Below are positions 1 through 8,013 of a stretch of 64,000 bases of DNA, in pieces. Every line of letters begins with the position of its first letter. Position 1 is the first letter of the stretch. The position numbers were made by a program, and so were the translations under genes. Below the pieces are notes generated by a model. That model was not told the origin of the DNA, made no database searches, and was given only the letters and a program-made list of their open reading frames with translations. The DNA is from Actinoallomurus spadix. Lineage in GTDB: Bacteria; Actinomycetota; Actinomycetes; Streptosporangiales; Streptosporangiaceae. The stretch is from assembly GCF_024055725.1 (NCBI RefSeq), contig NZ_JAMXMX010000002.1, positions 248,001 to 312,000 of the forward strand. Direction: 5' to 3'.

Positions 1-378
1 GCCGGCGGCACCTCGCTGAACCCCGGGCAGACGGTCGCGATCATGGCGGCGTACGAACGGACGCCAGGAGTGTTCCTGCACCACGCGGGGCACACGCACC
101 GGAACAAGCGCACGGTGCTGCCCGGCAGCCGGCACGTGACCCAGCAGGAGGTCGGGGCGACGAAGGAGTATCCCGGCGGGTTCAACCTCCTCCGCGTGCA
201 CAGCGGCGGCTACGCGCTGAACTTCTACAAGACCCGGGACGACCTGGCCAGGGAGTGGAGCGAGCGCAGCCGGCAGGAGATCAGCGGGCTGTGGCCGCAG
301 TTCTCGTTCGGCCCGTCGGTCGCGGACCGCAACAGCGTGACCGCCCGCGACCTGTCCGGCCTGCGCGCGGCCCGCTGA
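1..378 (+). CDS. Metallophosphoesterase, C-terminal part (5' end outside window)
   Basis: The frame is open from the first base and stops at 376-378, so this is the last 125 residues of a longer gene. It contains GHTHRNK, the GHxH metal-binding motif near the C-terminus of calcineurin-like phosphoesterases. The preceding stretch (TPGVFLHHAGH) fits the usual hydrophobic strand before that motif. The substrate cannot be judged because the N-terminal metal motifs are missing. The ATG at 43 is internal and not the true start. Confidence 0.7.
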   Translation, partial: AGGTSLNPGQTVAIMAAYERTPGVFLHHAGHTHRNKRTVLPGSRHVTQQEVGATKEYPGGFNLLRVHSGGYALNFYKTRDDLAREWSERSRQEISGLWPQFSFGPSVADRNSVTARDLSGLRAAR

Positions 379-479
379 CGCGCGCACGCCCGGGTCGCCC
401 GTCGCCGAACGGTACGGGACGCCGATCCGGCGCACGGCGCGGCAGTGAGCCCGCGCTCGCCGCGAACCCGCTGCCGCGC

Positions 480-842
480 TCAGTAGACGAGGGCCTGGGC
501 GCCGTCGGCCGTGACCTCTTCGACGAAGGTCGGCGCGCCCGCGATGCGGATTCCGGGCAGCACCTCGTCGTCGGTGATGTCCCGGCGCGCCGCGCACTGC
601 GTGCAGACCGTGACCCGGCCGGCGGACAGGACGATCGCGAGCAGGTCGTCCAGTGGGGTCGCGTGTGGCAGCTCGAACTCCTTGGCCCGGCCCGGCAGCG
701 CGAACCAGGATGATTCGCCGGTCAGCCAGAGGGAGACGGGAACACCGCTGGCGACGGCGGCCGCGGCCACCGTGAACGCCTGGTTGCAGCGCTCGGGCGC
801 GTCGGCGCCCGCCGTCACCTTGATGACGAGTGATCGTGCCAT
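480..842 (-). CDS. DsrE-family small protein
   Basis: A 120-residue protein with a DsrE/DsrF-like layout: an N-terminal strand (LVIKVTAGADAPERCNQAF), a helix of the 'ASGVPVSLWLTGES' type, and a CTQCAARR segment. The last carries two cysteines, as in sulfur-relay proteins of this family. Family members bind or transfer sulfur, or act as regulators; the partner here is unknown. The ATG at 842 is preferred over a GTG at 851 because TAGTGT (850-855) lies exactly 7 nt upstream, as expected for a leaderless transcript. It is the last gene of a minus-strand group with the two GIDE-like membrane proteins. Confidence 0.75.
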   Translation of the reverse strand: MARSLVIKVTAGADAPERCNQAFTVAAAAVASGVPVSLWLTGESSWFALPGRAKEFELPHATPLDDLLAIVLSAGRVTVCTQCAARRDITDDEVLPGIRIAGAPTFVEEVTADGAQALVY

Positions 843-849
843 ATCCGGC

Positions 850-855
850 ACACTA
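850..855 (-). promoter_or_regulatory. -10 hexamer (TAGTGT) for the DsrE gene, overlapping the upstream stop codon
   Basis: On the minus strand TAGTGT is followed by 7 nt and then the ATG at 842. The TAG of the hexamer (853-855) is also the stop codon of the preceding membrane-protein gene. No Shine-Dalgarno is visible before 842. This is inference from spacing and motif only. Confidence 0.45.
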
Positions 856-1503
856 GTCGCCCGGGCTGGAAACCGGCACGTGGCGCGAGATGATCAGCGG
901 CAGCAGTGTGCTCTTGCCGAGGACCAGGTCCCCCAATTCGGTACGAGCGGCCCCCACGATCCGGAGCGGCTCACCGGCCGCGACCACGCGTTCCTCCACG
1001 AGGAAGCCGATCGTCCGATCCCGGTGGCGGGGGCGCGGAGGGGCGCCCAGGAGCGTCGCGAGCCGCGCGGCCAGCGGCCCGTACGGCGAGTCCTCGAACT
1101 CGGTGAACGACGGCTCGCCGAGCTCCAGTTCGGCGCCGCGCGGGTCGACGCGTACGGCGGCGGTGTCCCCGGTGACGTACAGCGGCCCGCTCGTCCGCTC
1201 CGCCGCCGTCAGCTCGCGGACGACCCTGGTCGGGCCGAAGGGGCCAGGCCGCCATGCCCGGTACCGCTCGACGACGGTCACGGAGTACCAGACGCAGGGC
1301 CGCCCCGTCAGCGGCGCCGTGACGAGCCCGGCCGGGCCGGCCACCGCCTGCCCGGTGACCTCGCGGGGCGACCCAGGCGTGTTGCCGGTGAGGGGCTCGG
1401 CGGCGCCCAGGGCCCGCCGGCGGCGCGCCCTGCCGATCGTCCTGGCCATCGCGCCGGCGCCCGCCTCGACTCCGGCCGAGATCAGTGTCATCAGGGCGTA
1501 CAC
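853..1503 (-). CDS. GIDE-like (MULAN-related) membrane protein 1
   Basis: A 216-residue protein containing a GRPCVWYSVTV segment and an 'EPLTGNTPGSPREVTGQAVAG' region typical of the GIDE domain, found in bacterial relatives of mitochondrial E3 ligases. No RING is present. The bacterial function is unknown. A basic RRRR stretch near residue 28 follows a weak N-terminal hydrophobic segment. The GTG at 1503 has AAGGAGGA 6-7 nt upstream. It is a paralogue of the gene at 1514-2278, 10 bp away on the same strand, so the pair probably form one operon. Confidence 0.6.
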   Translation of the reverse strand: MYALMTLISAGVEAGAGAMARTIGRARRRRALGAAEPLTGNTPGSPREVTGQAVAGPAGLVTAPLTGRPCVWYSVTVVERYRAWRPGPFGPTRVVRELTAAERTSGPLYVTGDTAAVRVDPRGAELELGEPSFTEFEDSPYGPLAARLATLLGAPPRPRHRDRTIGFLVEERVVAAGEPLRIVGAARTELGDLVLGKSTLLPLIISRHVPVSSPGD

Positions 1504-1513
1504 CCGTCCTCCT

Positions 1514-2278
1514 TCACTCCGGGCCGATCAGACGCAGCAGGTGCGCGGTCGGTTCAACGTGGACGAGTTCGAGCACCAGCCAGACCAGGCTCGCGGCGAG
1601 GGACAGGCCGCCCCCGATGTAACCGAGGTACGAGCCGAACCGCAGGGACGACGACAGTTCCTCCTCCGACCGGGTCGAGATGATGAACGGGCCCTTCTCC
1701 GGCCGCCGCATCACCGGTCCCGTGTCCCCGGCGGCCGCCGCGCCGAGGACGTACAGCGGCTGATCCACCGGAATGATCCACTCTTCGTAGCGGTGCCCCT
1801 GGATGTCGCTGAAGTTGACGCGGAACCGCAGGCCGAAGAGGTTGACGTCCCGGCCGGCACGCTCGAAGTGGGACAGGGAGCGCGAGGGCTCGTCGACCGG
1901 CTCCCCGTCGTGGACGATGGTGATCTCACCGGTGTGGTCGCGGACGGCGAAGGGCGTCGCGTGGACCTCGTCGTGCACCGTCCGCTCGCGCGTCGTCGTC
2001 TCGCTCTTGCCGTCGCGGTATTCGGTGTGCTCGTACCGGACCGTCACCTTGGTCCGATGCCACACGCACGGCCGTCCGGAGAACGGGGCCCGGGCCGGCC
2101 CGCCGGGACCGGGCACGGCCGTTCCCTTGACCTCGCAGGTGACGGGTTCGTCGTACTCGGCGATGTCGGCGCAGGTACGCGTCGGCGTCGCGCGCATCGC
2201 CCGGTGCCTCCGCTGCCGGAGGTACGCCCGTACGACGGGCGGCAGGCCGATGACGAGGAACATCAACGAAATGATCAC
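1514..2278 (-). CDS. GIDE-like membrane protein 2
   Basis: A 254-residue protein. An N-terminal membrane segment (residues 2-15) is followed by a soluble domain containing FSGRPCVWHRTKVTVRYEH, matching the GRPCVW motif of the neighbouring paralogue. A second hydrophobic segment near residues 220-240 (GYIGGGLSLAASLVWLVLEL) gives a two-membrane-span GIDE arrangement. The GTG at 2278 has GGAGGT 6 nt upstream. Family members are linked to membrane stress in other organisms; no function can be assigned here. Confidence 0.6.
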   Translation of the reverse strand: MIISLMFLVIGLPPVVRAYLRQRRHRAMRATPTRTCADIAEYDEPVTCEVKGTAVPGPGGPARAPFSGRPCVWHRTKVTVRYEHTEYRDGKSETTTRERTVHDEVHATPFAVRDHTGEITIVHDGEPVDEPSRSLSHFERAGRDVNLFGLRFRVNFSDIQGHRYEEWIIPVDQPLYVLGAAAAGDTGPVMRRPEKGPFIISTRSEEELSSSLRFGSYLGYIGGGLSLAASLVWLVLELVHVEPTAHLLRLIGPE

Positions 2279-2351
2279 GCGGGTACCTCCGGGGGCCGGT
2301 CGGGGCGTCGTCGTGCCGCCGGCGCGGTGTCGCCGGTCGGGCCGGGGCCAC

Positions 2352-2357
2352 TACGCT
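2352..2357 (+). promoter_or_regulatory. -10 hexamer (TACGCT) for the nitrobindin gene
   Basis: TACGCT ends 8 nt before the ATG at 2366 and there is no Shine-Dalgarno, which fits leaderless transcription. It lies in the 87-bp gap between divergent genes. Confidence 0.45.
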
Positions 2358-2365
2358 GGCCGAAC

Positions 2366-2851
2366 ATGGAACCTGAGCTGCATCCCGACCTCGAACCGTT
2401 GGCGTTCCTCCTCGGCGACTGGGAGGGCGCCGGGGTCGGCGGCTATCCGACGATCGAGAGCTTCCGCTTCGGACAGGAGATCTCCTTCAGCCACATCGGC
2501 AAGCCGTACCTGATCTACACGAGCCGTACCTGGCGGTTGGACGAGGAAGGCAACCTCGCGGATCCCCTCGCCCGCGAGACCGGTTACTGGCGCGCGCATC
2601 CAGGCGGGAAGGTCGAGCTGGTCCTGGCGCATCCGACGGGCATCGCCGAGATCTACGTGGGCCAGGCGGCGTTCAACCGGGTCGAGCTGATCACCGACGT
2701 GGTGGCGCGTACCGAGACCGCGAAGGACTACACCGCGGGCAAGCGGCTGTACGGGCTGATCGGTGAGGACCTCGGCTACGCGTACGACATGGCGGCGGAG
2801 GGACAGGGCCTGCAGTCGCACCTGTCGGCCCAGCTCAAGCGCGTGTCCTGA
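2366..2851 (+). CDS. Nitrobindin-like beta-barrel protein (FABP/THAP4-like)
   Basis: A 161-residue protein opening with LHPDLEPLAFLLGDWEGAG. The GxWxGxG signature at residues 16-22 is typical of the heme-binding nitrobindin family, a ten-stranded barrel related to fatty-acid-binding proteins. The size matches the family. Members bind ferric heme and are proposed to detoxify peroxynitrite or sense NO. The heme-ligating C-terminal His is not obvious in this copy (the C-terminal region reads GEDLGYAYDMAA, then LQSHLSAQL). It is transcribed away from the GIDE operon. Confidence 0.8.
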   Translation: MEPELHPDLEPLAFLLGDWEGAGVGGYPTIESFRFGQEISFSHIGKPYLIYTSRTWRLDEEGNLADPLARETGYWRAHPGGKVELVLAHPTGIAEIYVGQAAFNRVELITDVVARTETAKDYTAGKRLYGLIGEDLGYAYDMAAEGQGLQSHLSAQLKRVS

Positions 2852-2887
2852 GCGTCACGGGAGCCGGGGGCTCCTCCTCCGACGGCG

Positions 2888-3802
2888 TCACGACGTCGTC
2901 TGGTGCTTGCGGTAGTCGCCGGGAGGCACTCCCAGGACCCTCTTGAAGGCGACGCTGAGGGCGCTCTCCGATCCGTACCCCACGGAATGGGCGATGGAGG
3001 CGAGTGTCCCACTGCCTTCCCGCAACTGCCGGGCCGCGAGTTCGATGCGCCACCGCGTGAGGTACTCCAGAGGACCCTGGCCGACCGTGGCCTTGAAGCG
3101 GGCGGCCAGGGTGGACCGGGATACCGCGGCGGTGCTCGCCAGTTCGGCCACGGTCCACGAGCGTGCCGGATCGCGGTGCAGGGCGCTCAGCGCCGTCGCG
3201 ACCACGCGATCTCCGAGGCCCGCCAACCACCCGGACACCGCGTGCGGTTCCCGTTCGAGATGCAGACGCAGTACGTGGACGAGCATGACGACGGCGAGAT
3301 GTTCCGCCACCAGGGTGGAGGCCATCGACGGGTGCGTCAGCTCCCGGTCGATCGAGGTCAGCGCCCACTGCACCGTTTCCGCGTGCCGGGTGCCGGCCGG
3401 CAGGTGGACGACGGGGGGCAGCCGGTCGAGCAGCAGTTCCTGGGCGCGGCTCCCGAAGAAGAAACCGCCGCCGATGAGGAACACATCGTCGCCCTGACCC
3501 ACCCTGGCGATGCCGCCGTCCGCCCCGGCGAACACGGGGGCGGCTTCCACGGGGACGGCCTCCGGATCGCTGCGCAGCGTGAAGGGTCGCCGGCGGGTGA
3601 GGAGGTAGCAGTCCCCCTCCGCCAGTTCGATCGGCTCGTCGACCCCATCGACCTCCAGCAGGCAGGAGCCGCGCCGGACGGCGTTGAACTTCACCGCCGG
3701 CGGGGGATCGAACCGCAGGGCCCAGTGACCTCCCGCCGCCAGGCTCACGGACAGGTAGCTGCGGGTCTCCAACAGGGTCAGCACATCCTCAAGAGGATCC
3801 AT
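2888..3802 (-). CDS. AraC-family transcriptional regulator with N-terminal cupin domain
   Basis: A 304-residue regulator. Residues about 1-180 form a cupin-type sensing domain (EGDCYLLTRRRPFTLRSD). Residues about 200-300 form the AraC double helix-turn-helix: STAAVSRSTLAARFKATVG for the first, IAHSVGYGSESALSVAFKR plus GVPPGDYRK for the second. ATG 3802 is chosen over a GTG at 3808 because GAGGTGG lies 5 nt upstream. It is divergent from the SDR gene at 3886, which it probably controls; this pairing is common for AraC regulators. Inverted repeats lie between the two genes. Confidence 0.9.
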   Translation of the reverse strand: MDPLEDVLTLLETRSYLSVSLAAGGHWALRFDPPPAVKFNAVRRGSCLLEVDGVDEPIELAEGDCYLLTRRRPFTLRSDPEAVPVEAAPVFAGADGGIARVGQGDDVFLIGGGFFFGSRAQELLLDRLPPVVHLPAGTRHAETVQWALTSIDRELTHPSMASTLVAEHLAVVMLVHVLRLHLEREPHAVSGWLAGLGDRVVATALSALHRDPARSWTVAELASTAAVSRSTLAARFKATVGQGPLEYLTRWRIELAARQLREGSGTLASIAHSVGYGSESALSVAFKRVLGVPPGDYRKHQTTS

Positions 3803-3833
3803 GACCACCTCGGTCTGGACGATCGCTAAAGAA

Positions 3834-3861
3834 CCAGGGATCCTGGATGATATTCCATCCA
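3834..3861. promoter_or_regulatory. Overlapping inverted repeats between araC-type and SDR genes (candidate operator)
   Basis: CCAGG-GAT-CCTGG (3834-3846) overlaps TGGAT-N8-ATCCA (3844-3861). The site lies 13 to 40 bp upstream of the SDR -10 hexamer (3874-3879) and 32 bp beyond the regulator start. The position fits an operator for the AraC-type protein. No binding data exist. Confidence 0.4.
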
Positions 3862-3873
3862 GCCGGCTCGCCG

Positions 3874-3879
3874 TAGCGT
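3874..3879 (+). promoter_or_regulatory. -10 hexamer (TAGCGT) for the SDR gene
   Basis: TAGCGT is followed by 6 nt and the ATG at 3886, with no Shine-Dalgarno, which suggests a leaderless mRNA. Confidence 0.45.
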
Positions 3880-3885
3880 GGACCT

Positions 3886-4884
3886 ATGACAACAAACTCC
3901 CAGGCCGACGGGCATTCGCGGACCGACCCCGCCCTCCTGACCACTCCCTTCTCCTCCCGTGCTCGCGCGGACGAGGTCATCGCCGGCGTGGATCTCATCG
4001 GTCGACGTGCCGTGGTCACCGGCGGTGCCTCGGGCCTCGGCGCCGAGACCGTCCGGGCCCTGGCCGCCGCCGGGGCGGAGGTCACGATCGCCACCCGCCG
4101 CCCGGATGTCGCCGAACCGCTCGTCCGGAAGCCGGCCGCCGTCGGCGGAGCGGGCACGGTCCACGCAGAGGCCCTCGACCTATCCGATCTGACCTCGGTC
4201 GCCGCCTTCGTGCGGGCCTGGCGCGGGCCTCTCGACATCCTCGTCGCGAACGCCGGGATCATGGCCCTTCCCACCCGCACCCTCACCCCGTTCGGCTGGG
4301 AGATGCAGCTCGCCACCAACTACCTCGGTCACTTCGCGCTGGTCACCGGCCTCCACACGGCGCTGCGGGACGCCGGCTCGGCCCGCGTCGTGGTCGTCAG
4401 TTCCGGCGCCCACCAGGGCGCACCCTTCGACTTCGAGGATCCTCACTTCGAGCGGCGGCCGTACGACCCCTGGGCGGCCTACGGACAGTCCAAGTCCGCA
4501 GACATCCTGCTCGCAGTGGGCGCCCGCCGCTGGGCGGCCGACGGGATCACGGCCAACGCGCTCAACCCGGGATACATTCTGACCGGCCTGCAGCGGCACC
4601 TCGACGACGACACCATGCGTGCGTTCGGCGTGATGGACGACGAGGGCGACGTGAAGCCGCTGCCGTACTACAAGACTCCCGAGCAAGGTGCCGCCACGTC
4701 CGTACTGCTGGCCGCCTCGCCTCTGCTGGAGGGCGTCACCGGCCGTTACTTCGAGGACAACCAGGAGGCACGGATCACCTGGGAGTACGAGGGTGAACCC
4801 GGTCGCGTGGCCGCCCACGCACTCGACCCGGAGGCGGCGGACCGGCTGTGGGAGTACGGCACCGACGCCCTCCGCACCGCCTGA
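3886..4884 (+). CDS. Short-chain dehydrogenase/reductase
   Basis: A 332-residue NAD(P)-dependent oxidoreductase. The Rossmann glycine motif is TGGASGLG (residues about 45-52), followed by NAG (LVANAGIMAL). The catalytic Ser lies in VVVSSGAHQG and YGQSK supplies the catalytic Tyr/Lys pair. Downstream NPGYILTGLQ is the usual post-active-site loop. The length and GAPFDFEDPHFERRPYDPW insertion resemble the retinol-dehydrogenase/WW-oxidoreductase-like SDR subgroup. The substrate is unknown. It is divergent from and probably regulated by the AraC-type protein. Confidence 0.9.
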   Translation: MTTNSQADGHSRTDPALLTTPFSSRARADEVIAGVDLIGRRAVVTGGASGLGAETVRALAAAGAEVTIATRRPDVAEPLVRKPAAVGGAGTVHAEALDLSDLTSVAAFVRAWRGPLDILVANAGIMALPTRTLTPFGWEMQLATNYLGHFALVTGLHTALRDAGSARVVVVSSGAHQGAPFDFEDPHFERRPYDPWAAYGQSKSADILLAVGARRWAADGITANALNPGYILTGLQRHLDDDTMRAFGVMDDEGDVKPLPYYKTPEQGAATSVLLAASPLLEGVTGRYFEDNQEARITWEYEGEPGRVAAHALDPEAADRLWEYGTDALRTA

Positions 4885-5277
4885 GCACCGGCGCGTGCCG
4901 GGCCGACGCGGGCGGTCCGCCCGGCCGTCCGGAGAGTGGTGCGGTCATCCGGAGAAAAGGACAACCCCCGGGCTGCTCCTGCTGGCGCAGGGGTCGACAG
5001 GACTGGGTCGACCGGCCCGGGGGTCGGGTGTCTGTCTGGTACTCGCCGGCCGCGTCCTCGGCCGGTGGCCTCACCCGCTTTGGGGCGGGGCTGAGGCGGG
5101 ACAGCGGCTAACGGACAGCCACCTCACGAGTCCTCGTACTATGCATACTTTCGGACCACCTCCTTTCCCGCTTAGCCCGCAGATTAGGTCGCCGCCGAGC
5201 CGAAGGCAAGTGGATTTTCCGGAGGTTTTCGCCCCACCTGTCGCACGCGAGGCCCGGCGGGAAGGCGGCCGGGGACA
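4885..5277. other. Intergenic region, 393 bp, no gene seen
   Basis: This stretch between the SDR gene and the Fur-family gene has no reading frame with credible start and composition. Open frames run through it on both strands, as expected for high GC. Around 5130-5210 it becomes AT-richer (CTATGCATACTTTCGG, CAGATTAGG), as in promoter regions. No clear terminator hairpin was found. Confidence 0.4.
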
Positions 5278-5283
5278 TAAACT
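5278..5283 (+). promoter_or_regulatory. -10 hexamer (TAAACT) for the Fur-family gene
   Basis: TAAACT ends 7 nt before the GTG at 5291. No Shine-Dalgarno is present, so a leaderless transcript is likely and the GTG is favoured as the start. Confidence 0.5.
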
Positions 5284-5290
5284 CGGCGTC

Positions 5291-5707
5291 GTGGCGGAAC
5301 CATGGCACGAGGAGCTCAGGGCGCGGGGCTATCGCGTGACCCCGCAGCGCCAGCTCGTGCTGGAGGCGGTCACCGCGTTGCGGCACGGCACTCCCGAGGA
5401 GATCTGCACCGAGGTGCAGCGGACCGCGCGCGGCGTCAACATCTCCACGATCTACCGGACCCTGGAGCTGCTCGAACAGCTCGGGCTGGTCAAGCACACC
5501 CATCTGGGGCACAAGCCGCCGACCTACCACCTGGCGACCGAGGCGGACCACGTCCACCTGGTGTGCCGGGGCTGCGGCGAGGTCTACGACGTCACGCCGG
5601 CCGTCGCGAAGGGTCTGGTCGACGTCCTGGAGCAGGAGTACGGCTTCGAGACCGACGTCCAGCACCTCACGGTCTACGGCCGTTGCCGTGACTGCCGGAC
5701 GACGTAG
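5291..5707 (+). CDS. Fur-family metalloregulator
   Basis: A 138-residue protein of normal Fur length. It has an N-terminal winged helix (GYRVTPQRQLVLEAV, then NISTIYRTLELLEQLGLV, the recognition helix). The C-terminal dimer/metal domain contains DHVHLVCRGCGEVYD, with a CxxC, and a closing CRDC. The two CxxC pairs indicate a structural zinc site. Fur, Zur, PerR and Nur subtypes cannot be separated safely by eye. The start is set by the leaderless -10 at 5278. The gene ends 10 bp before ygfZ. Confidence 0.9.
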   Translation: MAEPWHEELRARGYRVTPQRQLVLEAVTALRHGTPEEICTEVQRTARGVNISTIYRTLELLEQLGLVKHTHLGHKPPTYHLATEADHVHLVCRGCGEVYDVTPAVAKGLVDVLEQEYGFETDVQHLTVYGRCRDCRTT

Positions 5708-5710
5708 TCT
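5705..5710 (+). promoter_or_regulatory. -10 hexamer (TAGTCT) for ygfZ, containing the fur-type stop codon
   Basis: TAGTCT starts with the TAG stop of the Fur-family gene and is followed by exactly 7 nt and the ATG at 5718. This implies that ygfZ can be transcribed independently as a leaderless mRNA. Confidence 0.45.
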
Positions 5711-5717
5711 TGCGGTC

Positions 5718-6680
5718 ATGGACAGCCCGCTGCTGAGCACGCCCGGAGCCGTACCGGCCGATTCGCCGGACGAGGGGGTCGCCGCGCACTACGGCGAGCC
5801 GTTCGCCGAGCAGCGCGCCCTGGAGTCGGGTGCGGCGATCGTCGACCGGAGCGACCGCGGCGTCGTACGGATCGCGGGCGCGGACCGCCTGCGCTTCCTG
5901 CACAGCCTCACCAGTCAGCACCTGGAGTCGCTGCCGCCGCACACGCCGACCGAGGCCCTGCTGCTCAGCCCGCACGGCCACGTGGAGCACCATCTCGTCC
6001 TGGTCGATGACGGCGAGGCCGTCTGGGCGCACGTCGAGCCGGGCACGGCGGCGGAGCTCGCGAGCTTCCTCGACAAGATGCGGTTCATGATGCGCGTCGA
6101 GGTCACCGACGAGTCCGACGCGTACGCCGTCGTGACGCTGACCGGCGTGGAGCCGCCCGCCGGCGCCCTGGTGACGACGGACGGCCTGATCGTGCCCCGC
6201 AAGGAGCTGGAGCGCGACTGGCAGGCGCGCCCGGCGGGCCTGTGGGCGTACGAAGCGCTCCGGATCGCCGCGCACCGGCCCCGGTTCGGGCTGGACACCG
6301 ACCACCGGACGATCCCGCACGAGGTCGGCTGGATCGGCGTGGCGGTCCACCTGGACAAGGGCTGCTACCGCGGCCAGGAGACGGTCGCCCGGGTGCACAA
6401 CCTCGGCCGCCCGCCCCGGCGGCTGGTCTTCCTGCATCTCGACGGGAGCGTCGACCGGCTGCCGGCGCACGGTGAGCCGATCGAGGCCGGTGGCCGTACG
6501 GTCGGGTTCGTCGGTTCCGCGGCCCGCCACTACGAGCTCGGGCCGATCGCCCTCGGCCTGATCAAGCGGAACGTCCCGGTCGACGAGCCGCTGCTGGCCG
6601 GTGGGGTCGCGGCCGCGCAGGAGGTCGTCGTCCCGCCGGACACCGGAGCCAACGCCAAGATCGATCTTCGACGCCGATAA
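5718..6680 (+). CDS. ygfZ: YgfZ/GcvT-like folate-binding protein
   Basis: A 320-residue protein with the YgfZ signature KGCYRGQE near residue 214, whose cysteine is the hallmark residue of the family. The N-terminal part (DRSDRGVVRIAGADRLRFLHSL) matches the GcvT fold. YgfZ proteins use tetrahydrofolate to help maintain or repair Fe-S clusters in some enzymes. The position directly after a Fur-type regulator agrees with a metal/redox role. An upstream in-frame start at 5688 would overlap the previous gene and is less likely than 5718. Confidence 0.88.
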   Translation: MDSPLLSTPGAVPADSPDEGVAAHYGEPFAEQRALESGAAIVDRSDRGVVRIAGADRLRFLHSLTSQHLESLPPHTPTEALLLSPHGHVEHHLVLVDDGEAVWAHVEPGTAAELASFLDKMRFMMRVEVTDESDAYAVVTLTGVEPPAGALVTTDGLIVPRKELERDWQARPAGLWAYEALRIAAHRPRFGLDTDHRTIPHEVGWIGVAVHLDKGCYRGQETVARVHNLGRPPRRLVFLHLDGSVDRLPAHGEPIEAGGRTVGFVGSAARHYELGPIALGLIKRNVPVDEPLLAGGVAAAQEVVVPPDTGANAKIDLRRR

Positions 6681-6776
6681 ATCCGTAAATCGCCGAGAAC
6701 CGGATCATGATGGGCGGCGCACATGGCAGGGTTTTCTCCGTCGGACGAGACCTCGACCTCGACGAGGAAAGAGCAC

Positions 6777-7229
6777 ATGGGGCGACGGCGGCGGCGGGTG
6801 CGCGAACCCGGCTACGTCTGGTGGGCAGGGATCGGTGTGCTGCTGGTGGCCGCCGTGCTGCTGACGTCGTGGCGGCTGGCGCTCATCGCGCTGCTGTGCT
6901 GGTGCCTGTATGAGTTCTCGCTGGTGCCGACGGCCTGCCGGGTGATGACCCGGCAGGGGTTCGCCTGTCACGAGCCGATCCGCGGGCGCCTGTTCGCGTG
7001 CTCCGCCGCGCACCAGCAGGTGAAGAACGACGCCCTGTGGGCCACGGTCCGGCTGCCGAACCCTTTTAAGCGGGAGAGCGTTCCCGACCCGAACCGCGAC
7101 ACGGGCGTCGTCGTCTACTCCCCGAGCGTCCGCGCCAAGCTGGCCGAGAACGACCGTAACCTCCTCGCCCTCGCCGCGGTCGGCACGATCGTCGCCCTCG
7201 TCCTCGCCGTGGCCGGCCTGAGCGCTTAG
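6777..7229 (+). CDS. Small actinobacterial membrane protein of unknown function
   Basis: A 150-residue protein. The basic N-terminus (MGRRRRRVREPG) is followed by two adjacent membrane spans at about 12-28 (YVWWAGIGVLLVAAVLL) and 30-50 (WRLALIALLCWCLYEFSLV), a soluble region with TRQGFACHEP and RGRLFACSAAH, and a C-terminal span near 127-148. The paired Cys-containing motifs suggest a metal or disulfide site, but no family is recognised. ATG 6777 is chosen because GAGGAAAG lies upstream; an in-frame ATG at 6723 lacks a ribosome binding site. Confidence 0.6.
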   Translation: MGRRRRRVREPGYVWWAGIGVLLVAAVLLTSWRLALIALLCWCLYEFSLVPTACRVMTRQGFACHEPIRGRLFACSAAHQQVKNDALWATVRLPNPFKRESVPDPNRDTGVVVYSPSVRAKLAENDRNLLALAAVGTIVALVLAVAGLSA

Positions 7230-7441
7230 GGCTTGCCGGCCGCGGGGCCGACCGCCCTGCCTGTGCCATGAGAGATGCCCAGCCGGTCGCGTCCGGCTCC
7301 ACGGTGACTTTGTCGCTCCCGTTGTCACGTTGCCGCCGTTGTGGTCTGACTGCCGTCGACGGTGACGGATGGATGACCGGTTTGCCGGACCTGTCACGTC
7401 ACGACCGGCGTCACAGTGGCTGATCGATCCGGCGGTGCCGC

Positions 7442-8005
7442 TCAGGACTGAGCGGTGGCCTGCCATTCGTCTTCGAGGATCGAGTGGACGATGGAGTCCC
7501 GCCATGCTCCGCGGATGAGAAGGTGGTGGCGGATACGGCCTTCAACGATCATGCCGAGTTTGCGCATGAGATGGTCGGAGGCCGTGTTGTTGGGGGAGCG
7601 GGCACCCCAGATCCGGTGCAGGCCGAGGTGATCGAACCCGAGCGTGAGCAACAACTCGACGGTCTGGGTTCCCAATCCCTGGCCCCAGGTATCTGGGCGG
7701 AGTGCGAAGCCGATCTGGGCGCTGTTCTGCCCGCTGTGCTGGGTGTCGATGGCCAGGCGGGCGAACCCGATCACTTCATCGGTGGAGGGCAGAGCCGCGG
7801 CGAGGGAGTACTCGGTCCGCGGTTCTGCGCGGGCGGCGTTGGTCACGGCGGTGATGGTGGCCTGGACCTGCTCGCGGGTCCGTGGTTCGAAACTAAGGTG
7901 CCGGGTGGCGACCGGGTCGCCATAGATCGCCAGAACCGCGTCGACATCTTCGGGAGTGAACTCCCGCAGGCTGACGCGGTCGCCTTTCACCGTGACCGGA
8001 TACAC
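7442..8005 (-). CDS. GNAT acetyltransferase (RimJ/RimL type)
   Basis: A 187-residue N-acetyltransferase. It opens with GDRVSLREFTPEDVDAV, has the acetyl-CoA loop as RPDTWGQGLGTQ (Q/RxxGxG/A type), and closes with PNNTASDHLMRKLGM, the conserved RimJ/RimL segment. The acceptor is unknown; relatives acetylate protein N-termini, aminoglycosides or amino acids. The GTG at 8005 sits 8 nt after a TAGGCT hexamer that overlaps the stop codon of the regulator gene upstream, so the two genes are close but may be separately transcribed. Confidence 0.85.
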   Translation of the reverse strand: MYPVTVKGDRVSLREFTPEDVDAVLAIYGDPVATRHLSFEPRTREQVQATITAVTNAARAEPRTEYSLAAALPSTDEVIGFARLAIDTQHSGQNSAQIGFALRPDTWGQGLGTQTVELLLTLGFDHLGLHRIWGARSPNNTASDHLMRKLGMIVEGRIRHHLLIRGAWRDSIVHSILEDEWQATAQS

Positions 8006-8013
8006 GAGTTGGG

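Noticed and set aside
890-2365. Plus-strand frame continuing from 890 into the nitrobindin gene
   Set aside because: The 492 codons upstream of 2366 are antisense to the GIDE genes. Only the last part is a real protein, with its own leaderless start.
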